A DNA stretch of 8,371 nucleotides, taken from contig DENB01000105.1 of assembly GCA_002359495.1 (NCBI GenBank), positions 1 to 8,371 of the forward strand, in the 5' to 3' direction. Position numbers and translations under genes: made by a program. Positions 1 to 6,430 of this stretch are shown here, piece after piece; the stretch's first letter is position 1, and each line of letters starts with the position of its first letter. The notes beneath the pieces are model-generated. The model saw nothing but the letters and a program-made list of their open reading frames with translations. It made no database searches and was not told where the DNA came from. This DNA comes from Enterobacteriaceae bacterium UBA2655. Its GTDB lineage: Bacteria > Pseudomonadota > Gammaproteobacteria > Enterobacterales > Enterobacteriaceae.

Positions 1-20
1 GAGTCCCGTCCGCACCGCCA
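1..20 (+). tRNA. aspU: tRNA-Asp, 3' end only (cut by window start)
   Basis: These 20 bases are identical to the last 20 bases of the complete tRNA-Asp at 7799-7875. They cover the end of the T arm, the 3' strand of the acceptor stem (CCGCACC), the discriminator G and the encoded CCA at 18-20. A rho-independent terminator follows directly. In E. coli the tRNA-Asp gene aspU lies at the end of rrnH, just upstream of the yafD region, so this is most likely the aspU equivalent with the ribosomal operon outside the window. The name rests on synteny; the anticodon is not visible here. Confidence 0.88.
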
Positions 21-30
21 CTCTATTGAT

Positions 31-59
31 AAGCCCTGACAGCAATGTCAGGGCTTTTT
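31..59 (+). terminator. Rho-independent terminator after tRNA-Asp (aspU/rrn)
   Basis: An 11-bp perfect stem (31-41 with 46-56) is closed by a GCAA tetraloop (42-45). The stem ends in an AA/TT base and runs into TTTTT (55-59). It begins 10 bases after the tRNA CCA end and would stop transcripts of the upstream ribosomal/tRNA operon before yafD. Confidence 0.9.
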
Positions 60-260
60 CATTTCTCATTTTCTGAATTTGCACCTCATCTCACCAGCGT
101 AATTATTTACTGAAAGCACTTACTGCCTGGCGCCTCATTGTCAACACGAATAGCATTATAAGCACCTGCCCGGCAGTTACGACGGGGAGCGTAAGCCGGT
201 GAATGATCGGCAGATAACATGCCGGCTCATGGAGTGATGGAAGACAATCAGGAACATCCA
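60..260. other. Intergenic stretch without recognisable gene
   Basis: This lies between the tRNA terminator and the yafD promoter. E. coli has dkgB and yafC in this interval; no remnant of either is seen. A frame is open from ATG 219 into yafD, but it lies mostly upstream of the predicted promoter and does not resemble the YafD family. No repeat, RNA gene or convincing operator was seen by eye. Confidence 0.5.
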
Positions 261-289
261 TTGAAACGGCGTACTACAATCCCTATAAC
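261..289 (+). promoter_or_regulatory. Predicted sigma-70 promoter of yafD
   Basis: The -35 box TTGAAA (261-266) and the -10 box TATAAC (284-289) are separated by exactly 17 bp. Each differs from consensus at one position. Transcription would start near 296, leaving a leader of about 40 nt before the GTG at 336. The promoter lies inside the longer open frame that starts at ATG 219, so transcripts from it could not use that ATG. This supports the downstream GTG start of yafD. Confidence 0.65.
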
Positions 290-335
290 TGAAAGAAGAG
301 ACAGGTATTCATTAGCAACCAGTTCAGGCGGGAAT

Positions 336-1127
336 GTGCGGAAAAAAACCTTTGCAATGCGGTACGTAGCCGGACAGCCAGTGGAGCGGATTTTTCCTCC
401 CGGCGCAATGCTGCATCTTGGGCAAGCCCTGCCGCCCGGCGCGCCTTTACCTGCGAAACCTAACCTCCGGGTTTTGGTATGGAATATTTTTAAGCAGCAG
501 CGGGCAGACTGGATGTCGGTACTGCAAGGATTTGGTAAGGATGCGCATCTGGTGCTGCTCCAGGAAGCGCAGACCACGCCAGCGCTGATTGAGTTCGCCA
601 CCAGCAATTACCTTGCCGCCGATCAGGTGCCGGCTTTCGTACTGCCGCAGCATCCTTCGGGCGTGATGACGCTAGCTGCGGCGCATCCCGTCTACTGCTG
701 CCCGCTGCGCGAGCGTGAGCCGCTGTTGCGCCTGGCAAAGTCTGCTCTGGTAACCGCCTACCCCTTGCCCGGCGGCGAAATGCTGATGGTCGTCAACATT
801 CATGCGGTTAACTTCAGCCTCGGGGTAGATGTCTACAGTAAGCAGCTGGGGCCGATTGGCGAACAAATCCTTCATCATCGCGGACCGGTAATCATGGCCG
901 GCGATTTTAATGCCTGGAGCCGACAACGTATCAATGCGCTTTACCGTTTTGCGGAGGAGATGATGCTGGAAGAGGTTATGTTCACCGACGATCATCGGCG
1001 CAAAGCTTTCGGCCGTCCGCTCGATTTCGTCTTTTATCGCGATATGAGAGTCAGCGAAGCTTCGGTTTTGGTTACGCGCGCTTCGGATCACAATCCGCTG
1101 TTAGTCGAATTCAATCCGAAGCCCTGA
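336..1127 (+). CDS. yafD: YafD, endonuclease/exonuclease/phosphatase (EEP) family protein
   Basis: This 263-residue protein is closely similar over its whole length to E. coli YafD, a member of the Mg2+-dependent EEP fold (DNase I/ExoIII-like) with no firmly established substrate. Family motifs are in order: WNIFKQQ with Asn50, LLQEAQ with Glu77 (metal ligand), VNIHAVN with His156, AGDFNAW with Asp190 and Asn192, and SDHNP with Asp251 and His252 near the C-terminus. All key EEP residues are therefore present. The GTG start at 336 is chosen because the protein then begins [14 protein letters not shown], matching the E. coli N-terminus. AGGCGG lies just upstream (326-331), and a good promoter sits inside the alternative 39-residue extension from ATG 219. 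There is no signal peptide, so it is probably cytoplasmic. Its stop lies 3 bp from the stop of the convergent cyclase gene. Confidence 0.93.
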   Translation: MRKKTFAMRYVAGQPVERIFPPGAMLHLGQALPPGAPLPAKPNLRVLVWNIFKQQRADWMSVLQGFGKDAHLVLLQEAQTTPALIEFATSNYLAADQVPAFVLPQHPSGVMTLAAAHPVYCCPLREREPLLRLAKSALVTAYPLPGGEMLMVVNIHAVNFSLGVDVYSKQLGPIGEQILHHRGPVIMAGDFNAWSRQRINALYRFAEEMMLEEVMFTDDHRRKAFGRPLDFVFYRDMRVSEASVLVTRASDHNPLLVEFNPKP

Positions 1128-1130
1128 GCT

Positions 1131-1829
1131 TTAGTCTCTTTCAACCAACGCGATAGCGCGTACCGGCGACGCGGAGCCCCCTTCAATGCGCAACGGCAGC
1201 GCAACAAAGGTAAACACCGGCGGCAGTCGAGAGAGATTCGCCAGGTTTTCAATAATCAAATTATCACTTCCCAGAATAGCTTGGTGCGATGGGTTGCCTT
1301 CGCTGCGCCAGGCATCCAGCGAGAGCGCATCCGTCCCCAATACATGCACGCCTTTATCGATCAGATAACCGGCTGCCTCTGCTGAAAGGCCGGGCCAACC
1401 TTGAAGAAAAGCGCCCTGATTCGGCCGTCGCGCCCACTTCTCATGCCAGCCGGTACGAAATATCACAATATCGTCAGCCTTAATTGAACCGTTGCGCGTT
1501 TCCCAATGCTTGACGGCCTCACGGCCAACGGCTTCTCCCGCCGGAAAATGAGAGATATCGATCAGAATGCCGCGTCCAATGAGCTGCTTGATCTCAACCC
1601 GATCGATGGTTTTACCGTCCTGAATAAAATGGGAGGGCGAATCCACATGAGTTCCACAGTGATCTCCCAATATCAGCTGGCAGTTATAGTTACCGTCTCC
1701 TGCCTGGTAACTTTCATTAGCCGCCAGCACAAACTTGGGATGAGTCGGCCAGACCGGCATGTTTTCCTGATAAATATGATTGAGTTCGATGATTTCGCTG
1801 TCGCGCAGCAGATTCCAGAGTGATTGCAT
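1131..1829 (-). CDS. Cyclase-family metal-dependent hydrolase (kynurenine formamidase / isatin hydrolase-like)
   Basis: This is a 232-residue cytoplasmic protein of the cyclase family (PF04199 type), which includes bacterial kynurenine formamidase KynB and isatin hydrolase. The diagnostic metal motif HxGTHxDxPxHF is seen as HCGTHVDSPSHF, with His57, His61 and Asp63 as likely metal ligands and His67 nearby. The conserved distal pair is present as His182 (NPSHQAIL) and Glu194 (IIENL). Family members hydrolyse amide, imide or lactone bonds in small, often aromatic, compounds. The exact substrate cannot be read from the sequence, and no kynureninase or tryptophan dioxygenase gene is nearby. The ATG lies 1 nt after the TGA of the MFS gene (TGATATG), so the two are co-transcribed and probably translationally coupled; only a weak ribosome-binding site is seen in the end of the MFS gene. 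The absence of a signal peptide suggests the substrate is imported first. Confidence 0.88.
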   Translation of the reverse strand: MQSLWNLLRDSEIIELNHIYQENMPVWPTHPKFVLAANESYQAGDGNYNCQLILGDHCGTHVDSPSHFIQDGKTIDRVEIKQLIGRGILIDISHFPAGEAVGREAVKHWETRNGSIKADDIVIFRTGWHEKWARRPNQGAFLQGWPGLSAEAAGYLIDKGVHVLGTDALSLDAWRSEGNPSHQAILGSDNLIIENLANLSRLPPVFTFVALPLRIEGGSASPVRAIALVERD

Positions 1830-1830
1830 A

Positions 1831-3159
1831 TCAGGCTCGCTTCAGGTTAACGGTTTCTTTGATCAGGCAGAGCGGCACACAGGAAAGCAGCAATACCGCC
1901 ACTATTACGGCGTAATGCACGCCAAAGCCCCAGCCAGAGATAATCCAGCCGCTGATTGGCGCGACCAGAATGCCCGCGATCCCGACGGCCAAACCGATCA
2001 TCAATCCCATGCTGGATGCGGCAGAGTGAGGCGCGGAATCGATCAGCAACGCATAGGCGACCGGGTAGGGCGAATTGCGGAAAAGCCCCCAGAAAATCAG
2101 GATTGCCCAGCCGAGCGCGGCAGAATGGATAAAAGCGCACAGCGCGCTAGCGATAATCCAGCCGACAATAATAAAACCAAGGGAGGATTTACGGCCTCGC
2201 ACATCGGAAAAACTGCCCCAGAGAATTTGTCCAATCCAGCCAGTAAGGCCGGATGCGCCGGAGATAATGGCCGCGGTAGAGAGATCGAGTCCGGCATCGC
2301 GCGTTAATTGCAGCGTCAGAAAGTTAGCGATACCCATCTCCGCCCAGGTAAAGCCAAACACCAGCGCAATCGCCAGCAGGCAGTTTCGGTTTTTCAGACA
2401 GCTGAAGGAGGCGGCGAAACGCATTTTTTGCGGTTTGGCTTCAACAGGCAGCGTCAGGTTGTTAGCGCGAATCCAGCTGAATACCCGCTGATGATTCTTT
2501 TTAGTGCCGACCACCAGTTGCAGTACGACAATCGCCAGGCCGACCAACGGGATAAAAAGAAATGCCTGACGCCAGTCGCCCACGGCAAGAATAGCGGCAA
2601 TCAATACCGGGCCGATAAACTGCCCCAGCGGAAAACCGGTATGATGCACGCCGATAGCGAATCCCCGGTTCTCTTTTTGCCACCATTCTCCCAACAGCGC
2701 CACGTTGATAGGCTCGGAACCGCCGGTGCCCATCCCCATAAACACGCGTAGCGCCTGAAAAGCCCCCAGCGTTTTACAAAATGCGGTCGCTACGCCGGAA
2801 ATCACTTCCACCAGCACCGCCAGACACCAGCTGTAGCAGCGTCGGTAGCCGGTGCCGATATAATCAGAAAGCAGGCCGAACAGCACGGCGCCGGACAGCG
2901 TGCCGAAAAAGCTCAGGGAATTAATCCAGCCCGCCTGGACTTCGCTGATATCAAACTCTTTCATAATGGCAGGCAACAATGTCGGTAAAATAATGCGATC
3001 GATAGAATTCATCAAAATCGCCAGGGTAGTGATCACCAACATCCACCAGGAAACGGGGTGAGCTCGGGGTAAAAAAGAGCGCTTCGGCGCCGGCCCGGCG
3101 GATTCGGGCGTATCATTTTGCTCTGCAGGCTTCGTCGGTTGATTCAGCGTATCACTCAT
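1831..3159 (-). CDS. MFS transporter, probably organic-anion or aromatic-acid importer
   Basis: This 442-residue integral membrane protein has about 12 hydrophobic segments and the usual MFS length. A Pro/Glu-rich hydrophilic N-terminus (1-35) precedes TM1, which carries Asp54-Arg55. MFS motif A is seen after TM2 as GLLSDYIGTGYRR (about 95-107) and again in the second half as GSFSDVRGRK (315-324). The stretch around 138-184 (R-VFMGMGTGGSEP … GEWW … RG-A-G) resembles the anion:cation symporter and aromatic acid:H+ symporter groups. A long cytoplasmic loop (about 219-258) separates the halves. The start has a ribosome-binding site, AAGG (complement of 3169-3172), 9 nt upstream. It is the first gene of a two-gene unit with the cyclase, so it most likely brings in the cyclase's substrate or a precursor. 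Export of the product cannot be excluded. E. coli has yafE, not these genes, between yafD and mltD. Confidence 0.88.
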   Translation of the reverse strand: MSDTLNQPTKPAEQNDTPESAGPAPKRSFLPRAHPVSWWMLVITTLAILMNSIDRIILPTLLPAIMKEFDISEVQAGWINSLSFFGTLSGAVLFGLLSDYIGTGYRRCYSWCLAVLVEVISGVATAFCKTLGAFQALRVFMGMGTGGSEPINVALLGEWWQKENRGFAIGVHHTGFPLGQFIGPVLIAAILAVGDWRQAFLFIPLVGLAIVVLQLVVGTKKNHQRVFSWIRANNLTLPVEAKPQKMRFAASFSCLKNRNCLLAIALVFGFTWAEMGIANFLTLQLTRDAGLDLSTAAIISGASGLTGWIGQILWGSFSDVRGRKSSLGFIIVGWIIASALCAFIHSAALGWAILIFWGLFRNSPYPVAYALLIDSAPHSAASSMGLMIGLAVGIAGILVAPISGWIISGWGFGVHYAVIVAVLLLSCVPLCLIKETVNLKRA

Positions 3160-3167
3160 GGTCAGTA

Positions 3168-3198
3168 ACCTTGCCGCGGGATCGCTCTCAAGGCGATC
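3168..3198 (-). promoter_or_regulatory. Leader hairpin and possible anti-Shine-Dalgarno element before the MFS gene
   Basis: GATCGC (3180-3185) and GCGATC (3193-3198) form a perfect 6-bp inverted repeat with a 7-base loop in the transcribed leader. On the mRNA the segment CCTTG (complement of 3189-3193) can instead pair with CAAGG (complement of 3169-3173), which contains the ribosome-binding site of the MFS gene. The two pairings share bases and exclude each other, which could affect translation. The elements are short, so chance is a real alternative. Confidence 0.25.
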
Positions 3199-3248
3199 TG
3201 TTATGCGCGATGACGTCTCATTGCGCCCCTGTAATCGGTTGTTGTTAC

Positions 3249-3269
3249 TTGTTGACTACAATTTTGTAG
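3249..3269. promoter_or_regulatory. Palindromic operator candidate upstream of the MFS–cyclase operon
   Basis: CTACAA-TT-TTGTAG (3256-3269) is a perfect 6-2-6 inverted repeat, 97 bp upstream of the MFS start codon. It overlaps a second imperfect dyad, TTGT-5-ACAA (3249-3261). A further ACAA-7-TTGT pair lies at 3304-3318. Repeated TTGT/ACAA half-sites are typical of binding sites for dimeric repressors such as GntR-family regulators. No regulator gene is visible in the window. A clear -35/-10 pair for the operon could not be assigned, so whether the palindrome overlaps the promoter is unknown. Confidence 0.4.
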
Positions 3270-3324
3270 CCGATAATTAACCTGGCTGAACAAGATCTAC
3301 CATACAAGTATTAATTGTTTAATA

Positions 3325-3340
3325 AATGATCGCCGTCACG
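3325..3340. promoter_or_regulatory. Weak CRP-like site upstream of the MFS–cyclase operon
   Basis: AATGA-6-TCACG (3325-3340) matches 7 of the 10 core positions of the CRP consensus TGTGA-6-TCACA. Catabolite control would suit an uptake/hydrolysis operon, but the match is modest and the distance to the start codon (about 170 bp) is not diagnostic. Confidence 0.2.
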
Positions 3341-3410
3341 TTGTTGCTGCGTAATTGAGTTGGAAACCAGACAGGGAAAGCGGGAAAGAGAAAATAAAAC
3401 GGGGAAATAA

Positions 3411-3443
3411 GAAAGGAAAAAGGCTGATAAATATCAGCCTTTT
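3411..3443 (-). terminator. Rho-independent terminator of mltD
   Basis: GGCTGAT (3422-3428) pairs with ATCAGCC (3433-3439) around a 4-base loop, extended by A/T pairs. On the minus strand the hairpin is followed by TTTTTCC. It lies directly after the mltD stop codon. Because T residues also flank the other side (3440-3443), it could act weakly in both directions, but no plus-strand gene reads into it. Confidence 0.8.
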
Positions 3444-3450
3444 CGAACGA

Positions 3451-4827
3451 TTAGGTATCCGGCGTTGCGCTATTATTCACAAACAGCGTCAGCTTATCGC
3501 CCGGCTGGATGTCTTTCGCATCGCTCAGCACCGCATTCCAGCGCATAACATCCTTGATGTTAACGCCATGACGTCGTGCGATACTGGCAACAGAATCACC
3601 CTTACGTACACGATAGGTAATGCTGTTGCCGTTATCGGCCAGCTGGGTGCCTTTCTCACCGACGGTCAGCGTTTGACCCGGTTTGATGTTGGCGCCGCGC
3701 AGGTTATTAAGCTGCTTCAGCGTGCTGACGCTTACGCCCGTCTTACTGGCGATGCCGGAGAGGGTATCGCCCTGACGGACTTTATAGCTGCCTGACGCGC
3801 TGTTTTTCGCCAGCTGCGTCGGCTGCACTGCCGCGATATCACCCGAAGCCAGCGAGTTACGCAGTTTTTCAACGTGCGACTTTGGCACTAAAATATAGTG
3901 CGGTCCGTTCGGCGCCGTCGTGTCGCCTTTATAGCCGGTATTGAAGCTTTTCAGCTTGCTTAAAGACATACCGGCCATTTCGGCGGCCTGCGTCAGCTCC
4001 ATTTGCTGGCCCACTTCCACACGCGCCAGCGCGCGGCTTTCGTTCGGGGCCGGCAGCTTGATGCCGTAACGCTTGTTGTTTTTGAGAATTTCGCTCAAAG
4101 CCAACATTTTCGGTACATAGACCGTGGTTTCACGCGGCAGCGACAGGCTCCAGAAGTCGGTCGGCTTACCGCGCGCCTTGTTCTGTTTAATCGCTTTTAA
4201 TACGCGCCCTTCGCCGCTGTTATAGGCGGCGACGGTCAGCAACCAGTCGCCGTCAAACATGGTGTTAAGACGCTGCATCATATCCAGCGCGACCTTGGTT
4301 GAGGCGACGACATCGCGTCGGCCGTCGTACCATTGGTTCTGTTTCAAACCATAATTGCGCCCCGTGGTGGACACGATCTGCCAGATGCCTGCGGCATTGG
4401 CGGAAGACGTGGCATGGGGGTCAAAAGCGCTCTCCACTATGGGTAGCAGTACCAGTTCCATCGGCATCTTACGTTTATGTATCTGCTCGACAATCCAGTA
4501 CATGTACGGCTCTGCCCGTAATGTTACATCGTGGAGATAGCTCTTATTTTTTAAATATTTTGTTTTCTGTTCGCGGATCCGGCTGTTTTCCGGAATCCCC
4601 ATCTTCAACTCGTCACTAATGAAGTTCCAGAGATCGGTATCTTTTGCGAGGCTCGTTCCATCATCCTGCCATCGCGGCGACAACAATCGCGCTCCGTACT
4701 TTTCATTATCACTTTGACCAGCTGAAGACAGGCTCTGTGCATGCTGTTCAGGGATATTGGCGTCATTCCGTGATGCCTGACATCCCACCAGCAGGACCGA
4801 GGCGAGTAAAATCGCTTTAGCCTTCAT
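3451..4827 (-). CDS. mltD: MltD, membrane-bound lytic murein transglycosylase D
   Basis: This 458-residue lipoprotein cleaves the glycan strands of peptidoglycan, forming 1,6-anhydromuramyl ends. It closely matches E. coli MltD (452 residues). The N-terminus has a type II signal peptide with lipobox LVGC and Cys16 as the lipidation site. Residue 17 is Gln, not Asp, so outer-membrane localisation by Lol is expected. The SLT domain spans about 100-270: catalytic Glu132 in LLPIVESAFDP, then AGIWQ (146-150) and AAYNSGEGRV around 200-209. Two C-terminal LysM peptidoglycan-binding repeats lie at about 348-389 and 405-448. The start ATG at 4827 is chosen because MKAKAILLASVLLVGCQ matches E. coli and begins the signal peptide. 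The frame is open 40 codons further upstream, into gloB, but that part is not family sequence. The ribosome-binding site is weak. The gene follows gloB on the same strand after a 70-bp gap with its own promoter. Confidence 0.97.
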   Translation of the reverse strand: MKAKAILLASVLLVGCQASRNDANIPEQHAQSLSSAGQSDNEKYGARLLSPRWQDDGTSLAKDTDLWNFISDELKMGIPENSRIREQKTKYLKNKSYLHDVTLRAEPYMYWIVEQIHKRKMPMELVLLPIVESAFDPHATSSANAAGIWQIVSTTGRNYGLKQNQWYDGRRDVVASTKVALDMMQRLNTMFDGDWLLTVAAYNSGEGRVLKAIKQNKARGKPTDFWSLSLPRETTVYVPKMLALSEILKNNKRYGIKLPAPNESRALARVEVGQQMELTQAAEMAGMSLSKLKSFNTGYKGDTTAPNGPHYILVPKSHVEKLRNSLASGDIAAVQPTQLAKNSASGSYKVRQGDTLSGIASKTGVSVSTLKQLNNLRGANIKPGQTLTVGEKGTQLADNGNSITYRVRKGDSVASIARRHGVNIKDVMRWNAVLSDAKDIQPGDKLTLFVNNSATPDT

Positions 4828-4860
4828 GTGTGTGTCAATAGTTCGCTTAAAAGACGAGCA

Positions 4861-4889
4861 ATGATACGTGACGCCCTGACACAACACAA
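4861..4889 (-). promoter_or_regulatory. Predicted sigma-70 promoter of mltD
   Basis: On the minus strand the -35 box TTGTGT (complement of 4884-4889) and the -10 box TATCAT (complement of 4861-4866) are 17 bp apart. They lie within the short gloB–mltD gap. Transcription would start near 4854 and give a leader of about 27 nt. No terminator is seen after gloB, so read-through from gloB is also possible. Confidence 0.45.
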
Positions 4890-4897
4890 CCCGTAAA

Positions 4898-5653
4898 TTA
4901 AAAACGGTCTTTCTTATCGCGTAAAACGGCGAAAGTTTCCCATGCATGGGCTGGCGGAATATTCATGCCTGCAGCCCTTTGCAAATCAGGCTCTTGCGTA
5001 CGTAAAAATAAATTTATTTGCCTTTCGTGCGCCAGTTTTGTTGGCAAAGTAATGACGTTTTTAGCGCGTAAGTACTTAATTTGCTGGTAACAAGCCATAA
5101 TTTGCGGGTCATGCGGCAACACCGCAGCGGCAAACTTCAGATTGGATAACGTATATTCATGCGCGCAGCAAACCAGGGTTTCATCAGGCAATTCATTAAG
5201 CTTTTGAAAGGATTCATACATCTGTTCTGCCGTGCCTTCAAAAAGCCGCCCGCAGCCGCCGGAAAACATCGTATCGCCGCAAAAAAGGTAAGGCGAACTG
5301 TAATATGAGACATGTCCTAAAGTATGCCCCGGCGTAAAAATTACACAAAATTCGCGCCCTAAAATATCAATGCAGTCGCCTTCGCTAACGATATGCGTCG
5401 CCCCCTTATCTTGTGTCTCCTGTGGACCGTAAACCACAAGGCCAGGGAACGTTTCGCAGAGTTTTTTTACGCCACCGACATGATCGGAGTGGTGATGTGT
5501 GAGCAGGATCGCCACAGGATGCCAGCCGTTGGCATACACCTTTTCGAGCACCGGTTGCGCTTCGCCTGGATCGACAATCAGGCAATTTCCCTGTTCGTCG
5601 TTCAGGGTCCAGATGTAATTATCCTGAAGGGCAGGAATGCTGGTAAGATTCAT
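4898..5653 (-). CDS. gloB: GloB, hydroxyacylglutathione hydrolase (glyoxalase II)
   Basis: This 251-residue cytoplasmic metallo-beta-lactamase-fold enzyme has exactly the length of E. coli GloB. It hydrolyses S-D-lactoylglutathione to D-lactate and glutathione, the second step of methylglyoxal detoxification. The binuclear metal site is complete: THHHSDH with His53, His55, Asp57 and His58, then TPGHTLGH (His110), FCGDT (Asp127) and CAHEY (His165). E. coli has HHHHDH where this protein has HHHSDH; the changed position 56 is not a ligand. The C-terminal helical domain that binds glutathione includes [10 protein letters not shown] and ends KKDRF. The start at 5653 gives [13 protein letters not shown], matching the family, with AGAGG 6-7 nt upstream. 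The longer open frame runs antisense through yafS and is not coding. The gene is divergent from yafS with 42 bp between start codons. Confidence 0.97.
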   Translation of the reverse strand: MNLTSIPALQDNYIWTLNDEQGNCLIVDPGEAQPVLEKVYANGWHPVAILLTHHHSDHVGGVKKLCETFPGLVVYGPQETQDKGATHIVSEGDCIDILGREFCVIFTPGHTLGHVSYYSSPYLFCGDTMFSGGCGRLFEGTAEQMYESFQKLNELPDETLVCCAHEYTLSNLKFAAAVLPHDPQIMACYQQIKYLRAKNVITLPTKLAHERQINLFLRTQEPDLQRAAGMNIPPAHAWETFAVLRDKKDRF

Positions 5654-5695
5654 AAACACCTCTCGCAGGCCGTAGGAAAAGGACGATGGTAAAGC
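5619..5695. promoter_or_regulatory. Divergent gloB–yafS control region
   Basis: Only 42 bp separate the gloB and yafS start codons, so at least one promoter must overlap coding sequence. For yafS, an extended -10 element TG-G-TAAGAT (5641-5649) lies within the first codons of gloB, with a poor -35. Transcription would start near 5656. A ribosome-binding site, AAAGGA, lies about 12 nt before the yafS ATG. No convincing gloB promoter was found by eye. Confidence 0.3.
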
Positions 5696-6430
5696 ATGAA
5701 GCCAGCTAAGACACGCCAAATTCTGACCGCGCCGCTCTCCTGGCGCGATATGCCATGGGGAGAATACTTTCGTGACGCTTTGACTCAGCAGCTGCAGCCT
5801 TACCTTGGAAAGCTGTACGGCTTTCATATGCTTAAGATTGGCAACCTCAGCGCCGAAATCAATACCGAGAACTGCGCGATATCGCATCAGGTCAACGTCG
5901 GGACGGAAGGCGAGCTGCTGCAGGTAGTGGCAAATCCGGCCCAATTGCCCTTTGAATCAAAATCGGTCGACGCCTGCCTGCTGGCCCACACGCTGAGCTG
6001 GAGTCAGGATCCACATCGTATTTTGCGCGAAGTGGATCGCGTGCTGATCGACGATGGCTGGATGATCATCAGCGGCTTTAACCCCTTCAGCCTGCTGGGT
6101 ATCAGCAAGGGGATCCCGGGGCTGCATCGCAAGGCGCCGTGGAGCAGCCGGATGTTCAGTCAGGTGCGCCTGCTGGACTGGCTGCACCTGCTCAATTATG
6201 AAGTGGTCTTTCGCACGCGCTTTCAGGTGGTGCCCTGGCATCAGCAGGGCGGAAAAGTGATTAGCGCGCATCTGCCCGCGCTGGGCTGTTTGAATATCGT
6301 CGTGGCGCGCAAGCGTACCTTCCCGCTGACGATGACGCGGGCGAGAAAGGCGCTTGGAAAAGCGCAGCTGCGTCCGGCGGTCAACGCCACACGTCAGTTT
6401 CGCGATATGAAAGATCAGGATCCCGGCTGA
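5696..6430 (+). CDS. yafS: YafS, methyltransferase-like protein of unknown substrate
   Basis: This 244-residue protein is homologous to E. coli YafS over most of its length and lies in the same place, divergent from gloB. The middle resembles a class I SAM-dependent methyltransferase of the Methyltransf_11 type. [17 protein letters not shown] (84-100) is the post-motif region, and [13 protein letters not shown] (118-130) is the following strand and loop. The usual glycine-rich SAM-binding motif I (GxGxG) is not seen; the aligned region reads [11 protein letters not shown] (46-56). SAM binding is therefore uncertain, and enzymatic activity should not be assumed. The start at 5696 gives MKPAKTRQ, which aligns with MKPARIPQ in E. 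coli. No signal peptide or membrane segment is seen. The basic C-terminus (from about 205) is less conserved. Its last 16 bp overlap the end of rnhA on the opposite strand. Confidence 0.9.
   Translation: MKPAKTRQILTAPLSWRDMPWGEYFRDALTQQLQPYLGKLYGFHMLKIGNLSAEINTENCAISHQVNVGTEGELLQVVANPAQLPFESKSVDACLLAHTLSWSQDPHRILREVDRVLIDDGWMIISGFNPFSLLGISKGIPGLHRKAPWSSRMFSQVRLLDWLHLLNYEVVFRTRFQVVPWHQQGGKVISAHLPALGCLNIVVARKRTFPLTMTRARKALGKAQLRPAVNATRQFRDMKDQDPG

Noticed and set aside
138..162. TTGTCA followed by TATAAG as a promoter
   Set aside because: The spacer is only 13 bp, too short for a sigma-70 promoter; the pair at 261-289 is much better.
672..1091. Minus-strand 139-codon open frame opposite yafD
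   Set aside because: It lies entirely antisense to conserved YafD coding sequence and shows no family features.
1780..2751. Plus-strand open frames of 138-175 codons opposite the MFS gene
   Set aside because: They are rich in Arg, Gln and Asp with no recognisable domain, as expected for the reverse strand of a membrane-protein gene.
3160..3450. CRISPR array or mobile-element ends in the AT-rich gap before the MFS operon
   Set aside because: There are no regularly spaced repeats, terminal inverted repeats or transposase remnants, only short dyads and a terminator.
4828..4947. N-terminal 40-codon extension of the mltD frame
   Set aside because: It runs into the end of gloB and lies before a clear lipoprotein signal peptide that matches the known MltD start.
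5654..5944. N-terminal extension of the gloB frame
   Set aside because: It is antisense to yafS and has no family similarity; the 251-residue start matches GloB exactly.
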